Shown piece after piece: positions 11,734 to 22,072 of a stretch of 64,000 nucleotides of DNA. Made by a program: the position numbers and the translations under genes. Location of the stretch: positions 233,573,034-233,637,033 of the forward strand of contig NC_050097.1 in the NCBI RefSeq assembly GCF_902167145.1, in the 5' to 3' direction. The DNA is from Zea mays (taxonomy: Eukaryota > Streptophyta > Magnoliopsida > Poales > Poaceae). Below the pieces are notes generated by a model, which was given only the letters and a program-made list of their open reading frames with translations, had not been told where the DNA came from and did no database searches. How positions within the stretch are numbered: position 1 is the first letter of the stretch; every line of letters begins with the position of its first letter.

Positions 11734-12537
11734 TTTTTTTCTCGAACAACGCAAGAGATCTGTGTGTCATTTCATTATGAAGAAAGAGAGAAAGTACCAC
11801 ATACATCAAACGACTGAAAACAACCAAAACCACAAGACCTTTACCCCTACAACTAGGGACTAGGCAACTAAAAACTTTGGTTGTTACAACGGTGATACCT
11901 AGACCATTTGAATACAAAAACCATAGAGGGGTAGGCCATCAAGACATACACATTCGTAGCTCGTGCCCAGACCAGGAAGTCTTGCAGTTTGGAGGCCCCA
12001 GCCCACCTCCAAAGCCGACATTCCTAAACAATCCTTGTGATCAAAGTGAGTTTGTTAGGCTCTAAATTCCCAAAGACACAAGAATTCATGTGCTTCCATA
12101 TCTCCCAGGCTGTTAAAATGATAAGGGAATTCAGTCCATGCCTCCTTTCTTTTGGTACTAACTTGACCACCTTCCTCCACCACTTAGGAAAGAAAGTTTC
12201 AGCAATATTGGGTGCCAGCTCTGGCATCTTTATAGCCTGGAAAATATAAAACCAAAGTTGTCTGGAGAAAACACAGCTCACTAACAGGTGCTGAATATTC
12301 TCATCCTATTGATCACAAAGGGGACATGCATTGGGATGGGGCAGCCCTCTTTTAGCCAGATTGTCTGCAGTCCAACATCATTTTTTGAACACCAACCAAA
12401 TGAAGAATCTGCAGCGCAGGGGCGCCATACTTTTCCAAATCGTTTTTCCATGGGGCATAACGAATTGATCCCATGAAGAAGGCCAAATAGGCTGACTTGC
12501 TTCTATAATCCCCTGATTGTGTTAGTTTCCACCTGAA
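11734..12537 (-). pseudogene. LINE B/D, 3' segment (joins 24429-25365)
   Basis: The minus strand encodes the last part of a LINE ORF2: FRWKLTQSGDY (about 12537-12505), a C-terminal zf-RVT with CPLCDQ (about 12320) and then the end of ORF2 near 12024. The 3' tail gcgttgttcgag plus A-run lies at 11734-11752. The protein logic shows that this is the continuation of the fragment at 24429-25365. That fragment stops at QPENPDTY, exactly where this one resumes with FRW, so LINE C and its passenger split one LINE. Multiple frame changes; inactive. Confidence 0.75.
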
Positions 12538-12602
12538 CTTGAGCAGATGGTCACTGAGGAGGAGGTTTGGCACACCATCAGGTCGCTCCCTTCTGACAAG
12601 GC
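12538..12602 (+). pseudogene. LINE C, 5' stub of ORF2 (joins 22073)
   Basis: The plus strand reads LEQMVTEEEVWHTIRSLPSDKA. The element at 12603-22072 then interrupts, and the frame resumes at 22074 with A-PGLDGYTGRF, the start of the LINE reverse transcriptase. The last five bases, aaggc (12598-12602), are the target-site duplication. LINE C is 5'-truncated at about 12538, where it entered LINE B/D. No long TSD is visible at its own borders. Confidence 0.8.
12598..12602. repeat. Target-site duplication aaggc (left)
   Basis: Matches aaggc at 22073-22077 on the other side of element 1. Removing the element and one copy restores the LINE C reading frame SDKA-PGLDG. Confidence 0.93.
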
Positions 12603-13908
12603 TGATAGTCGCCTAGAGGGGGGTGAATAGGGCGAAACTGAAATTTACAAATATAAACACAACTACAAGTCGGGTTAGCGTTAGAAATATAAACGAGTCC
12701 GCGAGAGAGGGTGAAAAACAAATCGCAAGCAAATGAAGAGTGTGGCACGTGGATTTGTTTTACCGAGGTTCGGTTCTTGCAAACCTACTCCCCGTTGAGG
12801 AGGCCACAAAAGGCCGGGTCTTTTTCAACCCTTTCCCTCTCTCAAACGGTCCTTCCGACCGAGTGAGCTTCTCTTCTCAAATCAAAGCCGAGAACAAAAC
12901 TTCCCCGCAAGGGCCACCACACAATTGGTGCCTCTTGCCTTGATTACAATGGAGTGTTGATCACAAGAACAAGTGAGAAAGAAAAGAAATCCAAGCGCAA
13001 GAGCTCAAAAGAACACGGCAAATCTCTCTCGCTAATCACTAAAGACTTATGTGGAGTTGGAGAGGATTTGATCTCTTTGGTGTGTCTAGAATTGAATGCC
13101 TAGCTCTTGTAAGTGGTTGAGAAGTGGAAAACTTGGATACAATGAATGGTGGGGTGGTTGGGGTATTTATAGCCCCAACCACCAAACTTGACCGTTGGTG
13201 GAGGCTGTCTGTTCGATGGCGCACCGGACAGTCCGGTGCACACCGGACATGTCCGGTGCCCCAGCCACATCACCAGTGCCGTTGGAATCTGACCGTTGGA
13301 GTTCTGACTTCTGGGCCCACCTCGATGTCCGGTGGCGCACCGGACATGGACTGTTCAGTGTCCGGTGCGCCAGTATGGGCGCGCCTGCCTTCTGCGCGCG
13401 CTGCGCGCGCATTTAATGCATTGCAGGTAGCCGTTGGCGCGAAGTAGCCGTTGCTCCGAGGATGCACCGGACAGTCCGGTGCACACCGGACATGTCCGGT
13501 GAATTATAGCGAAGCAGCCTTCGTGAAATCCCGAGGCTGGCGAGTTCCGGAGCCGCGTCCCGTTGGAGCACCGGACACTGTCCGGTGTACACCGGACAGT
13601 CCGGTGAATTATAGCGCGCCGACTCTGGATTTTCCCGAAGGTGACGAGTTGGAGTTGGATTCCTCTGGTGCACCGGACAATGTCCGGTGGCACACCGGAC
13701 AGTCCGGTGCGCCAGACCAGAGGTGCCTTCGGTTGCTCCTTTGTCCCTTTGTTGAACCCAACACTTGGACTTTTTATTGGCTAAGTGTGAACCTTTGGCA
13801 CCTGTATAACTTATACACTAGAGCAAACTAGTTAGTCCAAAGATTTGTGTTGGGCAATTCAACCACCAAAATTAAATAGGAACTAGGTGTAAGCCTAATT
13901 GCCTTTCA
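12603..13908 (-). repeat. Element 1, 3' LTR
   Basis: 1306 bp. U3 (right part) holds the palindrome array 13200-13715. A TATA (ctataaata on minus) lies at 13164-13172. The left end is tgatagtcgcctagagg. It differs from the partner LTR by about 15 substitutions, one fewer palindrome unit and a 3-bp deletion. Small reading frames at 13124-13831 on both strands are products of the CCGGAC repeats, not genes. Confidence 0.93.
13200..13715. repeat. CACCGGAC...GTCCGGTG palindrome array in U3
   Basis: About eight perfect or near-perfect inverted repeats, such as caccggacagtccggtg, caccggacatgtccggtg and caccggacactgtccggtg, are spaced irregularly and often followed by aattatagcg. Such arrays are a known hallmark of Sirevirus LTR cis-regions. 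A CpG-rich alternating gcgcgcgctgcgcgcgc block lies at about 13395-13411. The array is upstream of the TATA on the element strand. Confidence 0.93.
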
Positions 13909-14560
13909 ATCTCCCCCTTTTTGGTGATTGATGCCAACACAAACCAAAGCAAATATAAAAGTGCATAATTGAACTAGTTTGCATAATGTAAGTGCAAAGG
14001 TTGCTTGGAATTGAGCCAATATAAATACTTACAAGATATGCATGGATTGTTTCTTTATTTTTAACATTTTGGACCACTCTTGCACCACATGTTTTGTTTT
14101 TGCAAAATCTTTTGTAAATCTTTTCAAAGTTCTTTTGCAAATAGTCAAAGGTAAATGAATAAGAGTTTGCAAAGCATTTTCAAGATTTGAAATTTTCTCC
14201 CCCTATTTCAAATGCTTTTCCTTTGACTAAACAAAACTCCCCCTAAATAAAATCCTCCTCTTAGTGTTCAAGAGGGTTTTAATATATCATTTTTGAAATA
14301 CTACTTTCTACCCCTTTTGAACATAATAGGATACCAAATGATAATATTCTTGGAAACACGAAGTTTTTGAAATTGGTGGTGGTGGTGCGGTCCTTTTGCT
14401 TTGGGCTAATACTTTCTCCCCCTTTGGCATGAATCGCCAAAAACGGAGTTATTAGAGCCCTTTAAATTACTTTCTCCTCCTTTGGTCATAAATAAAAGAG
14501 TGAAGATTATACCAAAGTAAGAGTCCTTTTGTTTTGCTCTCTCCCCCAAGGATAGAGAGC
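13909..14560 (-). other. Element 1 polypurine-tract array
   Basis: Read on minus, the true PPT aaaaagggggagatt touches the 3' LTR (13909-13922). Further aaaggggga-type runs follow at about 14196, 14241, 14414, 14472 and 14542. The array is separated by AT-rich spacer with no coding frame, and 14561-14736 is featureless. Multiple PPTs are characteristic of Sireviruses. Confidence 0.75.
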
Positions 14561-14736
14561 GGCTTGGAGTGACGGCGAACGATGAGTTACGAAGTGGAAG
14601 CCTTTTGTCTTCGCCGAAGACTCCAATTCCCTTTCAATACACCTATGACTTGGTTTGAAATAGACTTGAAAACACATTAGTCATAGCGTATGAAAGAGAC
14701 ATGATCAAAGGTAAATTTATGAGTTATGTGTGCAAG

Positions 14737-17700
14737 TTAGCAAAAGAAATTGCTAGAATCAAGAATATTGAGCTCATGCCTAAGTTTGGTAACAGATTGT
14801 TCATCAAGTGGCTTGGTAAAGATATCGGCTAATTGATCTTTAGTATTAATGTATGCAATCTCGATATCTCCCTTTTGTTGGTGATCCCTAAGAAAATGAT
14901 ACCGAATGGCTATGTGCTTAGTGCGGCTATGCTCGACGGGATTATCCGCCATCTTGATTGCACTCTCATTATCACATAGCAAAGGAACTTTGGTTAGTTT
15001 GTAACCGTAGTCCCGCAGGGTTTGCCTCATCCAAAGCAATTGCGCGCAACAATGACCTGCGGCAATGTACTCGGCTTCGGCGGTTGAAAGAGCGACCGAA
15101 TTTTGCTTCTTTGAAGCCCAAGACACCAAGGATCTTCCCAAGAACTGGCAAGTCCCCGATGTGCTCTTTCTATTAATCTTACACCCCGCCCAATCGGCAT
15201 CCGAATAACCAATTAAATCAAAAGTGGATCCCCGAGGGTACCAAAGCCCAAACTTAGGAGTGTAAGCCAAATATCTCAAGATTCGTTTTACGGCCGTAAG
15301 GTGGGATTCCTTAGGGTCGGATTGGAACCTTGCACACATGCAAACGGAAAGCATAATATCCGGTCGAGATGCACATAAATAAAGTAATGACCCTATCATC
15401 GACCGGTATACCTTTTGATCCACGGACTTACCTCCCGTGTCGAGGTCGAGATGCCCATTAGTTCCCATGGGTGTCTTGATGGGCTTGGCATCCTTCATTC
15501 CAAACTTGGTTAGAATGTCTTGAGTGTACTTTGTTTGGCTAATGAAGGTGCCTTCTTGGAGTTGCTTCACTTAAAATCCTAAGAAATACTTCAACTCCCC
15601 CATCATAGACATCTCGAATTTTTGTGTCATGATCCTACTAAATTCTTCACAAGTAGATTCGTTAGTAGACCCAAATATGATATCATCAACATAAATTTGG
15701 CATACAAACAAATCATTGTCAAGAGTCTTAGTAAATAAAGTAGGATCGGCTTTTCCGACTTTGAAGCCATTAGCGATAAGGAAATCTCTAAGGCATTCAT
15801 ACCATGCTCTTGGGGCTTGCTTGAGCCCATAAAGCGCCTTAGAGAGTTTATAAACATGGTTAGGATACTCACTATCTTCAAAGCCGGGAGGTTGCTCAAC
15901 ATAGACCTCTTCCTTGATTGGTCCATTGAGGAAGGCACTTTTCACGTCCATTTGATAAAGCTTGAAGCCATGGTAAGTAGCATAGGCTAATAATATACGA
16001 ATTGACTCAAGCCTAGCTACGGGTGCATAGGTTTCACCGAAATCCAAACCTTCGACTTGGGAGTATCCCTTGGCCACAAGTCGAGCTTTGTTCCTTGTCA
16101 CCACACCATGCTCATCTTGCTTGTTGCGGAAGACCCATTTGGTTCCTACAACATTTTGATTAGGACGTGGAACTAAATGCCATACCTCATTCCTAGTGAA
16201 GTTGTTGAGCTCCTCTTGCATCGCCACCACCCAATCCGAATCTTGGAGTGCTTCTTCTACCCTGTGTGGCTCAATAGAAGAAACAAAAGAGTAATGCTCA
16301 CAAAAATGCGCAACACGAGATCTAGTAGTTACCCCCTTATGAATGTCGCCGAGGATGGTGTCGACGGGGTGATCTCGTTGGATTGCTTGGTGGACTCTTG
16401 GGTGTGGCGGCCTTGGTTCTTCATCCTCCCTGTCTTGATCATTTGCATCTCCCCCTTGATCATTGTCGTCATCTTGAGGTGGCTCATTTGCTTGATCTTC
16501 TACTTCATCAACTTGAGCTTCATCCTCATTTTGAGTTGGTGGAGACGCTTGCGTGGAGGAGGATGGTTGATCTTGTGCATTTGGAGGCTCTTCGGATTCT
16601 TTAGGACACACATCCCCAATGGACATGTTCCTTAGTGCGATGCACGGAGCCTCTTCAATACCTATCTCATCAAGATCAACTTGCTCTACTTGAGAGCCGT
16701 TAGTCTCATCAAACACAACGTCACAAGAAACTTCAACTTGTCCAGTAGACTTGTTAAAGACTCTATATGCCCTTGTGTTTGAATCATATCCTAGTAAAAA
16801 GCCTTCTACAGTCTTAGGAGCAAATTTAGATTTTCTACCTCTTTTAACAAGAATAAAACATTTGCTACCAAAGACTCTAAAATATGAAATGTTGGGCTTT
16901 TTACCGGTTAGGAGTTCATAGGATGTCTTCTTGAGGATTCGGTGTAGATACAACCGGTTGATGGCGTAGCAAGCGGTGTTGACAGCCTCGGCCCAAAACC
17001 GATCCGAAGTCTTGTACTCATCAAGCATGGTCCTTGCCATATCCAATAGAGTTTGATTCTTCCTTTCCACTACACCATTTTGTTGTGGGGTGTAGGGAGA
17101 AGAGAACTCATGCTTGATGCCCTCCTCCTCAAGGAAGCCTTCAATTTGAGAGTTCTTGAACTCCGTCCCGTTGTCGCTTCTTATTTTCTTGATCCTTAAG
17201 CCGAACTCATTTTGAGCCCGTCTCAAGAATCCCTTTAAGGTCTCTTGGGTTTGATATTTTTCCTGCAAAAAGAACACCCAAGTGAAGCGAGAATAATCAT
17301 CCACAATAACTAGACAGTACTTACTCCCGCCGATGCTTATGTAAGCAATCAGACCAAATAGATCCATGTGTAGGAGCTCCAGTGGCCTGTCGGTCGTCAT
17401 GATGTTCTTGTGTGGATGATGGGTACCAACTTGCTTTCCTGCCTGGCATGCGCTACAAATCCTGTCTTTCTCAAAATGAACATTTGTTAATCCTAAAATG
17501 TGTTCTCCCTTTAGAAGCTTGTGAAAATTCTTCATCCCAACATGTGCTAGTCGGCGATGCCAGAGCCAGCCCATGTTAGTTTTAGCAATTAAGCAAGTGT
17601 CGAGTTCAGCTCTATCAAAATCTACCAAGTATAGCTGACCCTCTAACATTCCCTTAAATGCTATTGAATCATCACTTCTTCTAAAGACAGTGACACCTAT

Positions 17701-17979
17701 ATCAGTGAAAAGACAGTAGTAGCCCATTTTGCATAATTGAGATACAGAAAGCAAATTGTAATCTAAAGAATCTACAAGAAAAACATTGGAAATAGAATGG
17801 TCAGGAGATATAGCAATTTTACCAAGACCTTTGACCAAACCTTGATTTCCATCCCCGAATGTGATAGCTCGTTGGGGATCTTGGTTTTTCTCGTAGGAGG
17901 AGAACATCTTCTTCTCCCCTGTCATATGGTTTGTGCACCCGCTGTCGAGTATCCAACTTGAGCCCCCGGATGCATAAAC
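14737..17979 (-). pseudogene. pol: Element 1 pol polyprotein: protease, integrase, RT, RNase H (one stop)
   Basis: Ty1/copia-type polyprotein of about 1080 residues, in the +1 frame relative to gag. It begins at VYASGGSSW just after a TAG (17982-17980). Domains in order: protease with [13 protein letters not shown]; integrase zinc finger ([11 protein letters not shown]) and DDE core ([30 protein letters not shown]); a linker rich in acidic residues and Pro; reverse transcriptase ([22 protein letters not shown]); RNase H (YSDADWAGC, STAEAEYIAA, TKHIAIRYH, DIFTKPL). The only break is TAA at 15573-15571, where related copies read FQVKQL, so CAA became TAA. The first ATG in frame lies after the protease DSG, so pol needs splicing or another route for full expression. 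Confidence 0.93.
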
Positions 17980-17992
17980 CTACAAAACAAAT

Positions 17993-20695
17993 TTAGTTCT
18001 TGACTTTAGGTACCCAAATGGTTTTGGGTCCTTTGGCGTTAGACACAAGAACTTTGGGTACCCAAACACAAGTCTTTGGCCCCTTGTGTTTGCCCCCAAC
18101 ATACTTGGCAACGATCTTGCCGGATTTGTTAGTCAAAACATAAGATGCATCAAAAGTTTTAAATGAAAGACTATGTTCATTTGATGCACTAGGAGTTTTC
18201 TTCTTAGGCAACTTAGCACGGGTTGGTTGCCTAGAGCTAGATGTCTCACCCTTATACATAAAAGCATGATTTGGGCCAGAGTGAAACTTCCTAGAGTGAA
18301 TTCTCCTAATCTTGCTCTCGGGATAACCGGCAGGGTACAAAATGTAACCCTCGTTATCCTGAGGCATGGGGGCCTTGCCCTTTACAAAATTAGACAATCT
18401 TTTAGGAGGGGCACTAATTTTGACATTGTCTCCCCTTTGGAAGTCAATGCCATCCTTGATGCCAGGGCGTCTCCCATTATAGAGCATACTACGAGCAAAT
18501 TTAAATTTTTCATTTTCTAAGTTATGCTCGGCAATTTTAGCATCTAATTTAGCTATATGATCATTTTGTTGTTTAATTAAAGTCATGTGATCATGTATAG
18601 CATCAATGTTAACATCTCTACATCTAGTACAAATAGAAGTATGCTCAACGGTAGATGTAGAGGGTTTGCAAGATTTTAGTTCTACAACCTTAGCATGCAA
18701 TATTTCATTTTTACTTCTAAGGTCGGAAATAGTAGCATTGCAAACATCAAAATCTTTAGCCTTAGCAAGCAATTTTTCATTTTCATTTCTAAGGCTAGCA
18801 AGAGAGATGTTCAACTCTTCAATCCTAGCAAGCAAATCATCATTAACATCTCTAGGATTGGAAGTTGAAACATTACAAACATGAGAATCAACCTTAGCTA
18901 ACAAATTAGCATTTTCATTTCTAAGGTTGTCTATTGTCTCATGGCAAGTGCTTAGCTCACTAGATAATTTTTCACATTTTTCTACCTCTAGAGCATAAGC
19001 ATTTTTAACCTTAACATGCTTTTTATTTTCCTTGATTAGGAAGTCCTCTTGGGAGTCCAAGAGGTCATCCTTTTCATGGATGACACTAATTAGCTCATTT
19101 AGTTTTTCCTTTTGTTCCATGTTAAGGTTGGCAAAAAGAACGCGCAAGTTATCCTTCTCATTGCCAGCATTATCCTCATCACTAGAGGTTTCATATTTAG
19201 TGGAGGATCTTGATTTTACCTTCTTCCTTTTGCCGTCCTTTGCCATGAGGCACTTGTGGCCGACGTTGGGGAAGAGGAGTCCCTTGGTGACGGCGATGTT
19301 GGCGGCGTCCTCGTCGGAAGAGGAGTCGGTGGAGCTCTCGTCGGAGTCCCACTCGCGGCACACGTGGGCATCGCCGCCCCTCTTCTTGTGGTACCTCTTC
19401 TTTTCTCTCCTCTTTCCCTTCTTGTCGTTATCCCTGTCACTGTCACTTGATAATGGACATTTTGCAATAAAGTGACCGGGCTTACCACACTTGTAGCAAA
19501 CCTTCTTGGAACGGGATTTGTAATCCTTCCCCTTCCGTTGCTTGAGGATTTGGCGAAAGCTTTTGATGATTAAAGCCATCTCCTCATTGTCGAGCTTGGA
19601 GGCGTCAATTGGTTGTCTACTCGGTGTAGACTCCTCCTTCTTCTCCTCCGTCGCCTTAAATGCCACCGGTTGTGCTTCGGACGTGGAGGGTTCATCAAGC
19701 TCGTTGATCTTTTTGGAGCCCTTGATCATACATTCAAAGCTCACAAAATTCCCGATAACTTCCTCGGGGGTCATTTGAGTATATCTAGGATTGCCACGAA
19801 TTAATTGAACTTGAGTGGGGTTAAGGAAAATGAGAGATCTTAGAATAACCTTAACCACCTCGTGGTCGTCCCACTTCTTGCTCCCGAGGTTGCGCACTTG
19901 GTTCACCAAGGTCTTGAGCCGGTTGTACATGTCTTGTGGCTCTTCCCCTTGGTGAAGACGGAAGCGACCGAGCTCCCCCTCGATCGTTTCCCGCTTGGTG
20001 ATCTTGGTGAGTTCATCACCTTCGTGCGCGGCCTTGAGTAGGTCCCAAATCTCCTTCGCATTCTTCAACCCTTGCACCTTGTTGTATTCCTCCTTACTTA
20101 GAGAAGCAAGGAGTATGGTTGTAGCTTGAGAGTTGAAGTGCTCGATTTGGGCCACCTCGTCCTCATCATAATCCTCATCCCCTACGGATGGTACCTGTGC
20201 TCCAAACTCAACAACATTCCAAATACTTTTGTGGAGTGAGGTTAGATGAAATTTCATTAAATCACTCCACCTAGCATAATCTTCACCGTCAAAGGTTGGC
20301 GGTTTGCCTAATGGAACGGAAAGTAATGGAGTATGTCTAGATGTACGAGGATAGTGTAAGGGGATCTTACTAAACTTCTTACGCTCTTGGCGTTTAGAAG
20401 TTACGGAGGGCGCATCGGAGCCGGAGGTCGATGTTGATGAAGTGTCGGTCTCGTAGTAGACCACTTTCCTCATCTTCTTGTGCTTGTCCCCACTCCGATG
20501 CGGCTTGTGAGAGGAAGATCTCTCCTTCTTCTCTTTGTGGTGAGAAGAAGATTTCTTCTCCTTCCCTTTGTTGGAGGAGCTCTTCTTCTTCTCCTTCCTC
20601 TTGGTGCGGGACTCTTCCGATGAAGTGCTCCCGTGGCTTGTAGTGGGCTTTTCGCCGGTCTCCATCTCCTTCTTGGCGTGATCTCCCGACATCAC
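17993..20695 (-). CDS. gag: Element 1 gag (900 aa), intact
   Basis: An ATG at 20695 follows the PBS by about 30 bases. Residues 25-75 are Lys/Ser-rich. Residues about 120-330 match the retrotransposon gag core (PPTFDGEDYARW, EIWDLLKAAHEG, MTPEEV). A CCHC knuckle CYKCGKPGHFIAKC is at 400-413. Acidic/serine patches and a long coiled-coil region (about 520-740, repeated LRNEN..LLAK) follow, and the protein ends with WVPKV repeats. It forms the cytoplasmic virus-like particle and binds element RNA. The unbroken 900 codons fit a young element. The stop TAA (17995-17993) is exactly 13 nt before the AG that precedes pol. Confidence 0.93.
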   Translation of the reverse strand: MMSGDHAKKEMETGEKPTTSHGSTSSEESRTKRKEKKKSSSNKGKEKKSSSHHKEKKERSSSHKPHRSGDKHKKMRKVVYYETDTSSTSTSGSDAPSVTSKRQERKKFSKIPLHYPRTSRHTPLLSVPLGKPPTFDGEDYARWSDLMKFHLTSLHKSIWNVVEFGAQVPSVGDEDYDEDEVAQIEHFNSQATTILLASLSKEEYNKVQGLKNAKEIWDLLKAAHEGDELTKITKRETIEGELGRFRLHQGEEPQDMYNRLKTLVNQVRNLGSKKWDDHEVVKVILRSLIFLNPTQVQLIRGNPRYTQMTPEEVIGNFVSFECMIKGSKKINELDEPSTSEAQPVAFKATEEKKEESTPSRQPIDASKLDNEEMALIIKSFRQILKQRKGKDYKSRSKKVCYKCGKPGHFIAKCPLSSDSDRDNDKKGKRREKKRYHKKRGGDAHVCREWDSDESSTDSSSDEDAANIAVTKGLLFPNVGHKCLMAKDGKRKKVKSRSSTKYETSSDEDNAGNEKDNLRVLFANLNMEQKEKLNELISVIHEKDDLLDSQEDFLIKENKKHVKVKNAYALEVEKCEKLSSELSTCHETIDNLRNENANLLAKVDSHVCNVSTSNPRDVNDDLLARIEELNISLASLRNENEKLLAKAKDFDVCNATISDLRSKNEILHAKVVELKSCKPSTSTVEHTSICTRCRDVNIDAIHDHMTLIKQQNDHIAKLDAKIAEHNLENEKFKFARSMLYNGRRPGIKDGIDFQRGDNVKISAPPKRLSNFVKGKAPMPQDNEGYILYPAGYPESKIRRIHSRKFHSGPNHAFMYKGETSSSRQPTRAKLPKKKTPSASNEHSLSFKTFDASYVLTNKSGKIVAKYVGGKHKGPKTCVWVPKVLVSNAKGPKTIWVPKVKN

Positions 20696-20726
20696 TTCGA
20701 GCGGTTAGGCTCTAATGAAGCACCGG

Positions 20727-20738
20727 GCTCCGATACCA
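20727..20738 (-). other. Element 1 primer-binding site
   Basis: On minus, TGGTATCGGAGC sits two bases after the 5' LTR end. It is complementary to the 3' end of initiator tRNA-Met with one difference from the usual TGGTATCAGAGC. Confidence 0.85.
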
Positions 20739-20740
20739 AT

Positions 20741-22072
20741 TGATAGTCGCCTAGAGGGGGGGTGAATAGGGCGAAACTGAAATTTACAAATATAAACACA
20801 ACTACAAGTCGGGTTAGCGTTAGAAATATAAACGAGTCCGCGAGAGAGGGTGAAAAACAAATCGCAAGCAAATGAAGAGTGTGGCACGCGGATTTGTTTT
20901 ACCGAGGTTCGGTTCTTGCAAACCTACTCCCCGTTGAGGAGGCCACAAAAGGCCGGGCCTTTTTCAACCCTTTCCCTCTCTCAAACGGTCCTTCCGACCG
21001 AGTGAGCTTCTCTTCTCAAATCAAAGCCAGGAACAAAACTTCCCCGCAAGGGCCACCACACAATTGGTGCCTCTTGCCTTGATTACAATGGAGTGTTGAT
21101 CACAAGAACAAGTGAGAAAGAAAAGAAGCAATCCAAGCGCAAGAGCTCAAAAGAACACGGCAAATCTCTCTCGCTAATCACTAAAGACTTATGTGGAGTT
21201 GGAGAGGATTTGATCTCTTTGGTGTGTCTAGAATTGAATGCCTAGCTCTTGTAAGTGGTTGAGAAGTGGAAAACTTGGATACAATGAATGGTGGGGTGGT
21301 TGGGGTATTTATAGCCCCAACCACCAAACTTGACCGTTGGTGGAGGCTGTCTGTTCGATGGCGCACCGGACAGTCCGGTGCACACCGGACATGTCCGGTG
21401 CCCCAGCCAAATCACCAGTGCCGTTGGAATCTGACCGTTAGAGTTCTGACTTCTGGGCCTGCCTCGATGTCCGGTGGCGCACCGGACATGGACTGTTCAG
21501 TGTCCGGTGCGCCGGTATGGGCGCGCCTGCCTTCTGCGCGCGCTGCGCGCGCATTTAATGCGTTGCAGGTAGCCGTTGGCGCGAAGTAGCCGTTGCTCCG
21601 AGGATGCACCGGACAGTCCGGTGCACACCGGACATGTCCGGTGAATTATAGCGGAGCAGCCTTCGTGAAATCCCGAGGCTGGCGAGTTCCGGAGCCGCGT
21701 CCCGTTGGAGCACCGGACACTGTCCGGTGTACACCGGACAGTCCGGTGAATTATAGCGCGCCGACTCTGGATTTTCCCGAAGGTGACGAGTTGGAGTTGG
21801 ATTCCTCTGGTGCACCGGACACTGTCCGGTGGTGCACCGGACACTGTCCGGTGGCACACCGGACAGTCTGGTGCGCCAGACCAGAGGTGCCTTCGGTTGC
21901 TCCTTTGTCCCTTTGTTGAACCCAACACTTGGTCTTTTTATTGGCTAAGTGTGAACCTTTGGCACCTGTATAACTTATACACTAGAGCAAACTAGTTAGT
22001 CCAAAGATTTGTGTTGGGCAATTCAACCACCAAAATTAAATAGGAACTAGGTGTAAGCCTAATTGCCTTTCA
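20741..22072 (-). repeat. Element 1, 5' LTR
   Basis: 1332 bp with a palindrome array at 21360-21875 (about nine units, one more than its partner). The alternating GC block is at about 21537-21553. On minus it starts tgaaaggcaattaggc and ends ctctaggcgactatca. Confidence 0.93.
21306..21314 (-). promoter_or_regulatory. Element 1 5' LTR TATA box
   Basis: ctataaata on minus, about 45 bases downstream of the palindrome array. TCCAACGGTCA (plus-strand tgaccgtt region near 21430) and other CCAACGGTC motifs lie upstream. It is the likely start region of the element transcript. Confidence 0.6.

Larger units (their letters stand above)
12603..22072 (-). mobile_element. Complete Sirevirus LTR retrotransposon 1 (Ji-like size)
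   Basis: The 9470-bp element is on the minus strand. The LTRs are 12603-13908 (1306 bp, 3' LTR) and 20741-22072 (1332 bp, 5' LTR), each TG...CA on the element strand, with a perfect 5-bp TSD aaggc at 12598-12602 and 22073-22077. The internal order is PBS (20727-20738), gag (20695-17993), pol PR-INT-RT-RH (about 17979-14737) and PPT array (14560-13909). By eye the LTRs differ at about 15 positions plus a 3-bp and a 23-bp indel, about 1 percent, so this is a recent insertion. It entered LINE C ORF2. Gag is intact; pol has one nonsense codon. Layout and palindromes match the maize Ji/Opie group of Sireviruses. Confidence 0.95.

Noticed and set aside
13200..13715. Short regularly recurring palindromic repeats resembling a CRISPR array
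   Set aside because: Spacing is irregular, there are no unique spacers of constant length or cas genes, and the repeats lie in retrotransposon LTRs of a plant genome.
13124..13831. Overlapping open frames on both strands in the LTRs (also 21266-21995, 33497-34116, 41186-41786, 50821-51490, 57915-58660)
   Set aside because: They arise from stop-poor CCGGAC/GTCCGG repeats and recur only with the LTRs; no protein features.
19032..19475. 147-codon plus-strand frame opposite gag of element 1
   Set aside because: Complement of the acidic/serine-rich gag region; low-complexity shadow.
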